DNA of 32,604 nt. It comes from Acidobacteriota bacterium (lineage in GTDB: Bacteria > Acidobacteriota > Vicinamibacteria > Vicinamibacterales > UBA2999). A model generated the notes under the pieces. The model ran no database searches and was not told the DNA's origin. It saw only the letters and a list, made by a program, of their open reading frames with translations. Below, piece after piece: positions 8,396 through 16,790 of this stretch (within the stretch, counting starts at the first letter, position 1; the number at the start of each line of letters is the position of its first letter). The stretch spans positions 1 to 32,604 of the forward strand of contig JACPCS010000087.1 in assembly GCA_016184455.1 (NCBI GenBank), read 5' to 3'. The translations under genes were made by a program, and so were the position numbers.

Positions 8396-8441
8396 CACAG
8401 CGGCGAGCCGGGCGCTCGAGGGCGCGCCCGAAGACAAAGAA

Positions 8442-8462
8442 GGGGAAGCCCGCGGCTTCCCC
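8442..8462 (-). terminator. Rho-independent terminator-like hairpin
   Basis: A perfect 9-bp stem, GGGGAAGCC / GGCTTCCCC, closes a 3-base loop. On the minus strand it is followed by TTCTTTGTCTT, a T-rich tail, and lies 31 bases beyond the DUF6152 stop, so it probably ends that transcript before the MFS gene. Confidence 0.65.
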
Positions 8463-8492
8463 GTGGTTACAGCAGTCGGATGGAACCCGCGA

Positions 8493-8888
8493 CTAGAAGT
8501 CGGACGGAGCGGGCGCGTTGTTGCCGTCCCAGTCCTTGACCGAGCCGTCCGACGCCTTCAGGAACCCGAGCAGGCAGCCGCGCGAGCCGTCGCGCAGCGG
8601 GTGGCACCGCACCTTGATCGTGTCACCCGGCTTGACGTACTCGCGGGTCACGCCGATGCGCTCGAGCCCGTTGCGCCCGGTGGCCTCGAGCGCCCAGATC
8701 TGCGGCTGTCCGTTCGCGTCCTTCATTTCCATGTACACCCACGAATGCGGCACGACCAGGTGGACTTCCTTCACCACGCCGCTCATGTCCGAAAACGTGT
8801 CCATGTAGTTGCCGTGGGAATGGTGCGCGGACACCGGGAACGCAAAGACGACCGCACACAGGGCCGCAACACTCAATCTGAACCGCAT
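8493..8888 (-). CDS. DUF6152 family secreted protein
   Basis: This is a small exported protein of 131 residues with a clear signal peptide (MRFRLSVAALCAVVFAFPVSA) followed at once by HHSHGNY, the histidine-rich N-terminus typical of DUF6152. Further family features are VVKEVHLVVPHSWVYMEM and WALEATGRNGLERIG. The function of the family is unknown; the fold is probably a small beta-barrel, and the histidine cluster just after the cleavage site could bind metal (inference). The ATG at 8888 is favoured because AGGAGG ends 6 bases before it; the adjacent ATG at 8891 is an alternative. It is divergent from TonB receptor 1 and has its own promoter candidate and terminator, so it seems to be a single-gene unit. 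Confidence 0.8.
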   Translation of the reverse strand: MRFRLSVAALCAVVFAFPVSAHHSHGNYMDTFSDMSGVVKEVHLVVPHSWVYMEMKDANGQPQIWALEATGRNGLERIGVTREYVKPGDTIKVRCHPLRDGSRGCLLGFLKASDGSVKDWDGNNAPAPSDF

Positions 8889-8958
8889 CATCAGCCTCCT
8901 GAGCCCCCCGTACACGCACCGACCGCACGCCGGGGACCCGCCAAACAAAGCGTCCCCA

Positions 8959-8986
8959 ATATTAGCCAAGAACGGCCGGGCGACAA
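8959..8986 (-). promoter_or_regulatory. Candidate sigma-70 promoter for the DUF6152 gene
   Basis: Read on the minus strand, TTGTCG (8981-8986) is followed after 16 bases by TAATAT (8959-8964). Transcription would start near 8952, leaving a leader of about 64 bases that contains AGGAGG before the start codon. Confidence 0.45.
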
Positions 8987-9031
8987 AGCGGCGATCCGGC
9001 ACGCCCGGGCGGCGCCGCCGGAATGGGTATA

Positions 9032-9037
9032 TATAAT
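9032..9037 (+). promoter_or_regulatory. -10 element TATAAT upstream of TonB receptor 1
   Basis: A consensus TATAAT sits 41 bases before the start codon of TonB receptor 1, inside GGGTATATATAATGTG. It is followed by GTTTTTCGAGG in the leader. A similar order (TATAAT, then CCTTTTTCC, then TTCGAGGAGG) precedes TonB receptor 3. No consensus -35 is visible. Confidence 0.5.
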
Positions 9038-9078
9038 GTGCCCGTTTTTCGAGGGGAACCTACCACAAGGAGTCTGAT

Positions 9079-12009
9079 ATGAAATGCGGACGATTTGTCG
9101 GGTTGACCATCCTCGCCCTGCTGCTCTTCCCGCCGCTGGCCGCCGCGCAGGAGGCGACGCTCAACGGCACCGTACGCGACAACACCGGCGCCGTGCTCCC
9201 CGGTGTCACCGTCACCGCGACGCACGAGGCCGCCGGTAGCACGTTCGTCGGCGTCACCGACCAGAACGGCGTCTATCGCATTTCGCTCCGCACCGGCGTC
9301 TACCGCGTGACCGCGGAGCTTGCCGGCTTCACCACCGTCGTCCGCCCCGGCATCGAGCTGCTGCTCGGCCGCGAGGTGACGCTCCATCTCGACATGTCCG
9401 TCTCCGGCGTGCAGGAGACCGTCACGGTCACCGGCGAAGCGCCGCTCATCGAGGTCACCTCGTCGGCCGTGAGCGGCAACATCGATCCGCGCCAGATGCA
9501 GGAGCTGCCGGTGAACGGCCGGAACTGGATGGACTTGAGCCTGCTCGCGCCTGGGAGCCGCTCGAACGCGGCGTCCGAGGTCCCACAGGATCGTCAGGGC
9601 TTCTTCCAGGTGAACATGGACGGCCAGCAGATCACGCAGTTGATCTGCTGTTCGCAGCAGCAGCCGCGCTACAGCCGCGATGCGATCGCGGAGTTCGAGC
9701 TCATCACCAACCGCTTCGACGCCACGCAGGGGCGCTCGCAGGGCATGGTGGTCAACGCGATCACCAAGTCGGGCACGAACACGCCGGCCGGGACGTTCTC
9801 GGGCTACTTCCGTGACGACAGACTCAACGCCGAGGACTTCATCCAGCAGCGCGTGCTGCCGTACTCCGATCAGCAGCTGAGCGGCACGTTCGGCGGTCCC
9901 ATCCGGCGGGATCGGATTCATTTCTTCGGCAACTACGAGTACGAGCGCGAGCCGCGGACCGTGACGTTCACCAGCCCGTACCCGAGCTTCAACATCGATC
10001 TGCCGGGCACGCGCACGCAGCACACCGGCGGCGTGCGGGGCGACGCGCAGTTCACGCCGCAGTCGCACCTGACGCTGCGGTACTCGAAGTACTACCAGCT
10101 GCTGCCGAGGCAGAACACCGGCGGCGCCGCGCTGCATCCCTCGTCCTCGCAGAGTATCCGGCGCGAGAGCGACCAGGTGTGGCTGACGCAGGCGTGGGTG
10201 CTGAACGACCGGAGCCTGAACCAGCTCAAGGGCGGGTTCTCGAACTTCCACTGGGCGCTGCTGCCCGACACCAAGTGGGCAGGGGGGCCGTTCCCGAACG
10301 CCAAGGGGATGGACGGCGGCTCGGTGAACGTTTCTTTCACCGGCTACACGATTGGCACTCCCACCAACTCCCCGCAGGATATCTTCGAGCGGATTTTCTC
10401 GATCCGTGACGATTTCACGCTGTCCTACACAGCGCTGGGTCGGCACGACCTGAAGACCGGCGGTGAGTACCTGAACTGGTATGGCAACTGGCTGCACTGG
10501 TGCAATCGCTGCACCGGCGCGTATATCAGCAACTCACGCCCGCCGGCGAACGTCGAGCAACTGTTCCCCGTCTACAACGACGCCTCCACCTGGAACCTGG
10601 CGCCGCTGTCGCCGCTCATCATCCGCTACGAGGAGTCGTTCGGCGACCACAGCATGACCCGCCGGCGCGATGTCTTCGCGTTCTGGCTCCAGGACGACTG
10701 GTCCGCGACGAGCCGCCTGACGCTGAACCTTGGCGTCCGGTACGACCTGGATCTCGGCGTCCTTGGCGAGGATATCGAGTTCCGTCCGTTCCTGTCGGGC
10801 AACCGTCCGCACGACATCAACAACATCGCCCCGCGGCTCGGCTTCGCGTACCAGTTGAACGATCGGACGGTCGTGCGCGGCGGCTACGGACTGTTCTACA
10901 CGCAGCTCGAGAGCGATGCCGCCCACCAGTCGGAGTTGTGGACGAGAACCACGATCCCGGCCATCCCGAATGACGGACGGCCCGACTTCGCGGTCAACCC
11001 GTTCAACGGGCCGAAGCCGACCTACGACCAGATCCTGGCGAACTCCTGCGACAAGACCAACAACCGGCCGGGGTGCTTCCGGCGATCCGTCACGATCGAG
11101 ATCCCGGGACCGAGTGAGGAGGGGATGGAGACGCTGCACGAGGTCGGCTGGAGCCACCAGGCGTCGATCGGGCTGCAGCGGCAGTTCGGCGGCACGATGG
11201 CGATCGAGGCCAACTACGTCTTCACCGGCGGACGGAACGAAGAGGTCGCGCGCAACATGAATCTCTCCTACAACGCCGCGACGCTCGCGAACAACCCCTC
11301 CACCAACCGGGCGCTGCTGCCGTTCCCGGAGTGGGGCACGGTGCTCGGCGAGTTCATGCTCGGCCGCACCAACTACCATGGCCTCGAGATGAACGTCACC
11401 AAGCGGATGAGCAACCGCTGGCAGGCCAACGCCACCTACTCGTTGTCGGGCTTCTCCGATTCGCCGGGTGAGCCCGTGTTCGTGCAGCCGGACGGCCGCG
11501 GGGGTGTGATGTGGAGCCCACTGGCCTTCAGGGTGGTGCCGGATCTGGGCGACGACTACTCGTTCGCAGTGACCGACCAGCGCCACCGGGCCACCTTCAA
11601 TGGCATCTGGGACGTCGGCTACGGCGTCCAATTGAGCGGCCTCTACTTCTTCGGTTCCGGCGAGCGCTTCGCGACCAACTGGGGCGGCGACCTGCGCAAC
11701 CTCGGGACGACTGCGAACCAGGGCAACTGGGGCACAGGGCGGCTGCGTCCCGACGGCGCGATCGTGCCGCGCAACAGCCTGGTGGGCGACCCGATCCACC
11801 GCGTCGACGTGCGGCTCCAGAAGCGGTTCCGGATCGCCGGACGTGTGACGGCCGACGGGATGGCGGAAGTATTCAACATCTTCAACCACGCGAACTACGG
11901 GTCGTATACGACCGCGGTGAGCAACGCAAACTTCGGGCGGCCGTCGTTCAACGCGAACGTCGCCTATCAGCCGCGCATCGTCCAGCTCGGCTTCCGGCTC
12001 GCGTTCTGA
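9079..12009 (+). CDS. TonB-dependent receptor 1, Oar-like with carboxypeptidase regulatory-like domain
   Basis: This is a 976-residue outer-membrane receptor. The signal peptide (MKCGRFVGLTILALLLFPPLAAAQ) leads into a regulatory-like beta-sandwich (about residues 25-110: LNGTVRDNTGAVLPGVTVT, GVYRVTAELAGF). Then come the plug region (QETVTVTGEAPLIEV, MQELPVNGRNWMDLSLLAPG, NMDGQQ) and a long beta-barrel ending VQLGFRLAF, with the terminal phenylalanine expected of outer-membrane proteins. A CNRC motif (C475/C478) follows KTGGEYLNW in a likely outer loop, and a second pair lies at C657/C666. AAGGAG is spaced 6 bases before the ATG. It imports an unknown substrate with TonB/ExbBD encoded elsewhere. 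Receptor 2 is a close paralogue. A heptad-repeat hairpin followed by a T-rich run ends the gene. Confidence 0.93.
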   Translation: MKCGRFVGLTILALLLFPPLAAAQEATLNGTVRDNTGAVLPGVTVTATHEAAGSTFVGVTDQNGVYRISLRTGVYRVTAELAGFTTVVRPGIELLLGREVTLHLDMSVSGVQETVTVTGEAPLIEVTSSAVSGNIDPRQMQELPVNGRNWMDLSLLAPGSRSNAASEVPQDRQGFFQVNMDGQQITQLICCSQQQPRYSRDAIAEFELITNRFDATQGRSQGMVVNAITKSGTNTPAGTFSGYFRDDRLNAEDFIQQRVLPYSDQQLSGTFGGPIRRDRIHFFGNYEYEREPRTVTFTSPYPSFNIDLPGTRTQHTGGVRGDAQFTPQSHLTLRYSKYYQLLPRQNTGGAALHPSSSQSIRRESDQVWLTQAWVLNDRSLNQLKGGFSNFHWALLPDTKWAGGPFPNAKGMDGGSVNVSFTGYTIGTPTNSPQDIFERIFSIRDDFTLSYTALGRHDLKTGGEYLNWYGNWLHWCNRCTGAYISNSRPPANVEQLFPVYNDASTWNLAPLSPLIIRYEESFGDHSMTRRRDVFAFWLQDDWSATSRLTLNLGVRYDLDLGVLGEDIEFRPFLSGNRPHDINNIAPRLGFAYQLNDRTVVRGGYGLFYTQLESDAAHQSELWTRTTIPAIPNDGRPDFAVNPFNGPKPTYDQILANSCDKTNNRPGCFRRSVTIEIPGPSEEGMETLHEVGWSHQASIGLQRQFGGTMAIEANYVFTGGRNEEVARNMNLSYNAATLANNPSTNRALLPFPEWGTVLGEFMLGRTNYHGLEMNVTKRMSNRWQANATYSLSGFSDSPGEPVFVQPDGRGGVMWSPLAFRVVPDLGDDYSFAVTDQRHRATFNGIWDVGYGVQLSGLYFFGSGERFATNWGGDLRNLGTTANQGNWGTGRLRPDGAIVPRNSLVGDPIHRVDVRLQKRFRIAGRVTADGMAEVFNIFNHANYGSYTTAVSNANFGRPSFNANVAYQPRIVQLGFRLAF

Positions 12010-12016
12010 ACACTCG

Positions 12017-12106
12017 AGGGGTCAGGGGTCAGGATTCAGGGGTCAGGCGTGACCCCTGAATCGTCCCTGATTCCTCCTGCTTCCTGACCCCTGGCCCCTG
12101 ACCCCT
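12017..12106. terminator. Heptad-phased inverted repeat between convergent genes
   Basis: About 13 consecutive 7-base units in constant phase: AGGGGTC, AGGGGTC, AGGATTC, AGGGGTC and so on, turning into complementary units ACCCCTG, GCCCCTG, ACCCCT. The halves pair, and a perfect small hairpin sits inside (AGGGGTCA / TGACCCCT, 12038-12045 with 12050-12057). On the plus strand the hairpin is followed by ATTTCTTT, so it can terminate TonB receptor 1. Its end overlaps the stop codon of the convergent cupin gene. Confidence 0.75.
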
Positions 12107-12602
12107 ATTTCTTTGTCGGGTCATTCTTCGGGTCCACGTACGTCGTCGCCGTCGGCCCGACGCCCGTGATCTGCAGGACCACCTGTTCCTTCGTCATCGC
12201 GAAGTGCGGTACGTTCGGCGGCTCGGCATACAGGCTTCCCGGACCAAGCGCCTGGAGCGCCGCCTCGTTGAACGTCTCACCGTAGCCGAAGTACCACGTG
12301 CCCTTGACGACCGTCGCGATCCGATCGTCGCGGTGCGAGTGTGCCTGGATACGGACGTTCGGTGCCACGCGCAGCATCAGCGTGTAGAGACCTGGCCTGG
12401 TCGGATCGCCCTTCACGACGACCGTCTCGATACCGCCCGCGCCCGACGTGCCGGCGCCCCCCGCCTGCGCGGCCGGCCACGGCACCTCCTCGGGTCGCAT
12501 CGTCATTCGCCCCCCTTGCGCACCTACGGTGACGACGATGACGGCCGCGATCGCCGCTGTCACCGCGATGCGGCGAAGTGGAGTGAATCGGAAAGTTGTC
12601 AT
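12105..12602 (-). CDS. Secreted cupin-domain protein
   Basis: This 165-residue protein has a signal peptide (TPLRRIAVTAAIAAVIVVTVGAQG) and a single cupin domain. The metal-binding pattern is visible as IQAHSHRDDRIATVVKGTWYFG (about residues 95-117) and a later histidine in PNVPHFAM. Small exported cupins of this kind usually bind a metal and may act as dioxygenases, isomerases or binding proteins; none can be picked here. The ATG at 12602 precedes the signal peptide; the frame is open further upstream but only antisense to the dehydrogenase and receptor 2. The gene ends in Lys-Lys-TAG, and those codons form the T-rich tail of the terminator for TonB receptor 1 on the other strand. Confidence 0.82.
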   Translation of the reverse strand: MTTFRFTPLRRIAVTAAIAAVIVVTVGAQGGRMTMRPEEVPWPAAQAGGAGTSGAGGIETVVVKGDPTRPGLYTLMLRVAPNVRIQAHSHRDDRIATVVKGTWYFGYGETFNEAALQALGPGSLYAEPPNVPHFAMTKEQVVLQITGVGPTATTYVDPKNDPTKK

Positions 12603-12631
12603 CGCTGTGCCTCGGTCGCATAGAATACCCG

Positions 12632-12673
12632 ACCACGAACGACCAACCACCAACCACCAACCATGAACCATCG
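12632..12673 (+). repeat. Heptanucleotide array containing the start codon of the next gene
   Basis: Six units in phase: ACCACGA, ACGACCA, ACCACCA, ACCACCA, ACCATGA, ACCATCG. The ATG at 12663 lies inside the fifth unit, and the array fills the place where a ribosome-binding site would be. No purine-rich sequence precedes the start. Confidence 0.85.
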
Positions 12674-13718
12674 CATCGCCGTGATCCCGGGCGACGGGAT
12701 CGGCAAGGAAGTCGTGCCCGAAGGGATGCGCGTGCTCGAGGCGGCGGGCCGCCGCTTCGGCTTCGGCTTCGACTGGACGAGGTTCGATTGGAGCTGCGAG
12801 CGCTATGCGAAGACCGGCAGCATGATGCCGGAGGACGGCCTCGATCGGCTCCGGACCTTCGACGCCATCTTTCTCGGCGCGGTCGGGTTTCCGGGCGTGG
12901 CCGATCACGTGTCGCTCTGGGGGCTGCTGATCCCGATCCGTCGCGGGTTCCGGCAGTACATCAACCTCAGGCCGGTGCGGCTGCTCGCCGGCGCGCGGTC
13001 GCCGCTCGCCGGCCGCACGCCGGCCGACATCGACATGGTGATCGTCCGCGAGAACAACGAGGGGGAGTACTCGGAGATCGGCGGCCGGCTGTACCGCGGC
13101 ACGCCCGAGGAGACCGCCGTGCAGGTGGCGATGTTCACGCGAAAAGGGTGCGACGGCGTGATGCGCTACGCGTTCGAACTGGCGCGCAGGCGCCCGCGGA
13201 AGCATCTGACCTCCGCGACCAAGTCGAACGGCATCATCCACAGCATGCCGTATTGGGATGAGCGCTTTGCCGCGATCTCGAAGGAGTACGCCGACATCCG
13301 GACGGCGCAGTACCACATCGACATTTTGACCGCCCACTTCGTCCAGCACCCCGACTGGTTCGACGTCGTCGTCGCCTCGAACCTGTTCGGCGACATCCTC
13401 TCGGACCTCGGTCCGGCGATCGCCGGGTCGATCGGTCTCGCGCCCGGAGCCAACATCAACCCGGAGAAGGAGTACCCGTCGATGTTCGAGCCGGTGCACG
13501 GCTCGGCGCCCGATATCGCCGGGAAGGGGATCGCCAATCCGATCGCCCAGATCTGGACCGGCGCCATGATGCTCGACCATCTCGGACACGAGGACGCGGG
13601 CCGCGCGGTCGTCGCGGCGATCGAGCAGGTGGTGAAGGAAGGGAAGACGACGACGCGGGATCTCGGCGGGTCTGCGTCGACGAACGAGGTCGGCCAGGCG
13701 ATCGCGGCGCTGTTGTAA
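12663..13718 (+). CDS. Tartrate dehydrogenase / D-malate dehydrogenase-like (isopropylmalate dehydrogenase family)
   Basis: The protein is 351 residues, full length for NAD-dependent beta-decarboxylating dehydrogenases. Seen are IAVIPGDGIGKEVVPEG at the N-terminus, the segment DHVSLWGLLIPIRRGF and YINLRPVRLL (near residues 80-105), which resemble tartrate/D-malate dehydrogenases more than LeuB or Icd, then VIVRENNEGEYSE, the SNLFGDILSDLG metal-binding aspartates, and EPVHGSAPDIAGKG for cofactor binding. Expected chemistry is oxidative decarboxylation of D-malate or L-tartrate with NAD and a divalent metal. It suits the carboxylate theme of the tct/fumarase island, and names used for such genes include dmlA and ttuC. 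Substrate choice is inferred from that segment only. Its start codon sits inside a heptad repeat with no ribosome-binding site. Confidence 0.85.
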   Translation: MNHRIAVIPGDGIGKEVVPEGMRVLEAAGRRFGFGFDWTRFDWSCERYAKTGSMMPEDGLDRLRTFDAIFLGAVGFPGVADHVSLWGLLIPIRRGFRQYINLRPVRLLAGARSPLAGRTPADIDMVIVRENNEGEYSEIGGRLYRGTPEETAVQVAMFTRKGCDGVMRYAFELARRRPRKHLTSATKSNGIIHSMPYWDERFAAISKEYADIRTAQYHIDILTAHFVQHPDWFDVVVASNLFGDILSDLGPAIAGSIGLAPGANINPEKEYPSMFEPVHGSAPDIAGKGIANPIAQIWTGAMMLDHLGHEDAGRAVVAAIEQVVKEGKTTTRDLGGSASTNEVGQAIAALL

Positions 13719-13729
13719 ATGGGGTCGGA

Positions 13730-13793
13730 GGTCATTTTTCGAGGACACTCGCGCCCAAATGCCGTCACTGGCGAGTGTCCTCGAAAAATGACC
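13730..13793. repeat. 23-bp perfect inverted repeat with 18-base loop (REP/MITE-like element)
   Basis: The arm at 13730-13752, starting GGTCATTTTTCGAGGACA, is the exact reverse complement of 13771-13793, and the loop is 18 bases. It lies between the dehydrogenase stop (13718) and the ribosome-binding site of TonB receptor 2. It may act as a terminator, an mRNA structure, or a remnant of a non-autonomous repetitive element; the preceding GGGGTCGGAGG resembles sequence around REP elements (recalled, not checked). Confidence 0.85.
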
Positions 13794-13809
13794 ACTGAGG
13801 AGGATGTTC

Positions 13810-16695
13810 ATGAAACTGGGTGCGTGGCGATGGTTCACCATCGTAGCCGCCCTCCTGGCGCTGCCCGTGACAGGCTTCGCGCAGGAGGCGGTGATTACCG
13901 GTACCGTGACCGACTCGACCGGCGGCGTGCTGCCCGGCGTGACGGTGACGGCCGTGCACGAAGCCACAGGGAATACGTTCGTGGCGGTTACTGATGAACG
14001 CGGCATTTATCGCATACCTGCTCGTGTCGGCGGCTACCGCCTCACGGCGGAGCTGTCCGGGTTTACCACCGTCCTGCGCAGCGGCATCACGCTGCTCGTG
14101 GGCCAGACGGCCAACGTCCCGCTTCAGATGACCGTCAGCGGCGTGGCGGAGACGGTGACGGTGACCAGCGAAGCCCCGCTGCTCGACGTCACCACATCCG
14201 ACCTCGGCACCAACGTCGATCCGCAGCAGATGTCGGAGCTGCCGGTACAGGGGCGCGACTGGATGACGCTGGCGCTGCTGGCGGCGGGCAACCGCACCAA
14301 TGACATGGGTGGCGTCCCCGTGCAGGACTCGCGCGAGGACAACCCGGAATTCCAGACGAACATGGACGGCCAGCAGGTGACGGCGCAGCTCGGCCCCGGC
14401 GGACAGCCGCGGTTCAGCCGCGACGCGATTGGCGAGTTCCAGTTCATCGCCAATCGGTTCGACGCGACGCAGGGCCGGTCGACCGGCGTACAGGTGAACG
14501 CGATCACGCGGTCCGGGACCAACCAGTACGCCGGCCTGTTCTCGGGCTACTTCCGCGACTCCGACTGGAACGCGGCCGATCCCGTGCTCAAGCGCGTGGT
14601 CCCTGGCTCGGAGCAGCAGTGGAGCATGGCGGCGGGCGGCCCCATCTTGCGCGACCGGTTCCATTTCTTCGCGCACTACGAGTACGACCGTGAACCGCGG
14701 ACGAGCATCGCCAATACGCCGTTTCCGGCGTTCAACATTGCGCGCGAAGGGCAGAACACGGCGAAGCTCGGCACCACACGGCTCGACTATCAGCTGTCGC
14801 CCGAGAACCGGGTGATGTTCAAGGCCAACATGTCGACGTACAACAATTTCCTGACGCCTGAGCTGGGGAGCGACCACCCGGCCGGCTCGGGCAGCGAGGA
14901 CAACAAGACAACCGGCCTGCTGCTGCAGCACACCTCGGTGCTGAGCAGCCGTGCGCTCAACGAGGTCAAGGTGGGCTACGCCGGCTATGGCTTCGAGAAC
15001 AAGAACAGCACCACCTGGTCGAATCACCCGTTGGCGTCGCGCGGGATCACCAACGGCCACCCCCGCATTCAGTTGACGGGCTTCAACGTCGCCGGCAACA
15101 CGAACTGGCCGCGCTACTGGACGCAGGACGTCTACAACGTCCGCGACGACTTCACGTTCTCGTACGAGGCGCGAGGCCGCCATGACCTGAAGGCCGGCGG
15201 CGAGTACCTGTGGGACAAGAAGGTGGCGGCCAACTGCTCGTTCTGCATGGGGCGAATCGACGCCCGCGGTGGACCGCTGCCGGCAAACATCGAACAGATC
15301 CTGCCGGTCTGGAACAACGCCGACACCTGGAACCTGAACGCGCTGGCCTCGATTACGCGTCGGTACCGTGTCGGCATCTCAGACAACTTCCCGGTGCGGT
15401 TCGACCAGCCGAAGTACGCGGCCTGGGTCCAGGACGACTGGCGCATCACCGACCGGCTGACGCTGAACCTCGGCCTCCGCTATGACCTCATCTGGAACGC
15501 CACCAACCAGGAGACGGTGTCGGAGCCGTGGATTCTTCCCGGACGGTCGCAGGATGGGAACAACGTCCAGCCGCGGCTCGGGTTTGCCTACCAGTGGAAC
15601 GATCGCACCGTGCTGCGCGGCGGCGCCGGCCTGTACTACCCCGACATCATCGCCGGCAACTTCACGCATTCGACGCGCATCAACACGACGACGTTCCTCG
15701 AGCCGTCCAACGATCGCCGGCCGGACTTTCCGTCGAACCCGTTCAACGGGCCGTACCCGACGTATCAGCAGGCGCTGCAGCAGACCTGCAACGTGAACAA
15801 CCGGCCCGGGTGCATCCTCCGCGCCGCCGAAGAACTGGCGCCGCCCGAGGGGCTGGACGGCCTGACCAGCACGTGGCAGGCCTCCATCGGTGTGCAGCGG
15901 CAGATCGCCGGCAACGCCGTGTTCGAGGCGGACTACGTCTACAAGCACGACGGCAATCAGAAGGTGATTCACCCCAACGTCAACGTGACCTACGATCAGA
16001 CGACCGGCGCGAACCGGCCGTTCGGAACGGCCGCCAACCGGCCCATACCGACGTGGGGGCAGGTCGGCTTCTACGCGTACCACGGCTGGGCCAACTACCA
16101 CGCGCTGCAGACGTCGGTCACCAAACGCTTCAGCGACGACTGGCAAGCGTCGGCCAGCTACACGCTGTCGGGCTACTGGAACGGCGATCCGCCGCCGCTC
16201 GCGATGATCGGCGGAGTCGTGCAGGAAGTGCCGTTCCGGGTGGCTGGCGACCTGGGCGGCGAGTACACGCTCGGGGTCACCGACCAGCGCCACCGGCTCA
16301 CGTTCAACGGTCTGTGGCAGGTCGGGTACGGCTTCCAGGTGAGCGGTATCTACTTCTTCGGCTCGGGCGAGCGCGACGACACCTTCTGGGGCCAGGATCT
16401 CCGCGACCTCGGCGGCGGCAGCCAGCGCCTGCGGCCGAACGGGACGATCGTCCCGCGCGCCAACTTCGTCGGCGACCCGATCCACCGCGTCGACCTCCGG
16501 CTGTCGCAGCGCGTCCCGCTCGGTGGCCGCGTGCGGGCGGACGGCCTGCTGGAGGTGTTCAACCTGTTCGATCGCGCGAACTACGGGACCTACGTGCTCG
16601 ACGAGGCGAACCGTCAGTTCGGCCGGCCGCAGCGCAACGCGAACATCGCGTACTCGCCGCGCGCGCTGCAGCTCGGTTTCCGGCTGCAGTTCTGA
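13810..16695 (+). CDS. TonB-dependent receptor 2, Oar-like, paralogue of receptor 1
   Basis: This outer-membrane receptor has 961 residues. The signal peptide (MKLGAWRWFTIVAALLALPVTGFAQ) leads to a carboxypeptidase-regulatory-like domain (ITGTVTDSTGGVLPGVTVT, GGYRLTAELSGF), plug motifs (SELPVQGRDWMTLALLAAG, NMDGQQ) and a barrel ending LQLGFRLQF. It parallels receptor 1 along its whole length, including a CSFC pair (C476/C479) at the same place as CNRC in receptor 1, and a second pair at C660/C668. GGAGG ends 6 bases before the ATG at 13810; the ATG at 13804 abuts it and is less likely. No TATAAT promoter is seen upstream, so it may be read through from the dehydrogenase gene across the inverted repeat. 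A heptad-repeat hairpin plus six T residues follows the stop. Confidence 0.93.
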   Translation: MKLGAWRWFTIVAALLALPVTGFAQEAVITGTVTDSTGGVLPGVTVTAVHEATGNTFVAVTDERGIYRIPARVGGYRLTAELSGFTTVLRSGITLLVGQTANVPLQMTVSGVAETVTVTSEAPLLDVTTSDLGTNVDPQQMSELPVQGRDWMTLALLAAGNRTNDMGGVPVQDSREDNPEFQTNMDGQQVTAQLGPGGQPRFSRDAIGEFQFIANRFDATQGRSTGVQVNAITRSGTNQYAGLFSGYFRDSDWNAADPVLKRVVPGSEQQWSMAAGGPILRDRFHFFAHYEYDREPRTSIANTPFPAFNIAREGQNTAKLGTTRLDYQLSPENRVMFKANMSTYNNFLTPELGSDHPAGSGSEDNKTTGLLLQHTSVLSSRALNEVKVGYAGYGFENKNSTTWSNHPLASRGITNGHPRIQLTGFNVAGNTNWPRYWTQDVYNVRDDFTFSYEARGRHDLKAGGEYLWDKKVAANCSFCMGRIDARGGPLPANIEQILPVWNNADTWNLNALASITRRYRVGISDNFPVRFDQPKYAAWVQDDWRITDRLTLNLGLRYDLIWNATNQETVSEPWILPGRSQDGNNVQPRLGFAYQWNDRTVLRGGAGLYYPDIIAGNFTHSTRINTTTFLEPSNDRRPDFPSNPFNGPYPTYQQALQQTCNVNNRPGCILRAAEELAPPEGLDGLTSTWQASIGVQRQIAGNAVFEADYVYKHDGNQKVIHPNVNVTYDQTTGANRPFGTAANRPIPTWGQVGFYAYHGWANYHALQTSVTKRFSDDWQASASYTLSGYWNGDPPPLAMIGGVVQEVPFRVAGDLGGEYTLGVTDQRHRLTFNGLWQVGYGFQVSGIYFFGSGERDDTFWGQDLRDLGGGSQRLRPNGTIVPRANFVGDPIHRVDLRLSQRVPLGGRVRADGLLEVFNLFDRANYGTYVLDEANRQFGRPQRNANIAYSPRALQLGFRLQF

Positions 16696-16698
16696 ACC

Positions 16699-16790
16699 TA
16701 GCCGGTAGCCGGTAGTTGGTAGGCGGTAGCAGGAACCAGGAACCGAGAACCTGCCACCCACTACCGGCCACCAGCTACCGGCTATTTTTT
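16699..16790. terminator. Heptad-phased inverted repeat plus T-tract; terminator of TonB receptor 2
   Basis: Twelve 7-base units run without a phase break from 16699 to 16782: TAGCCGG twice, TAGTTGG, TAGGCGG, TAGCAGG, AACCAGG, AACCGAG, AACCTGC, CACCCAC, TACCGGC, CACCAGC, TACCGGC. The outer arms TAGCCGGTAG / CTACCGGCTA pair perfectly and are followed by TTTTTT. The T run is the reverse complement of the Lys-Lys-TAG end of the convergent acetamidase gene. Confidence 0.8.

Noticed and set aside
13719..13994. Small plus-strand gene across the inverted repeat
   Set aside because: It is translated from the palindrome and then out of frame through the receptor 2 start; no ribosome-binding site.
12603..14006. 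Upstream extension of the cupin frame on the minus strand
   Set aside because: It runs antisense through the dehydrogenase gene and the receptor 2 start; the ATG at 12602 starts a proper signal peptide.
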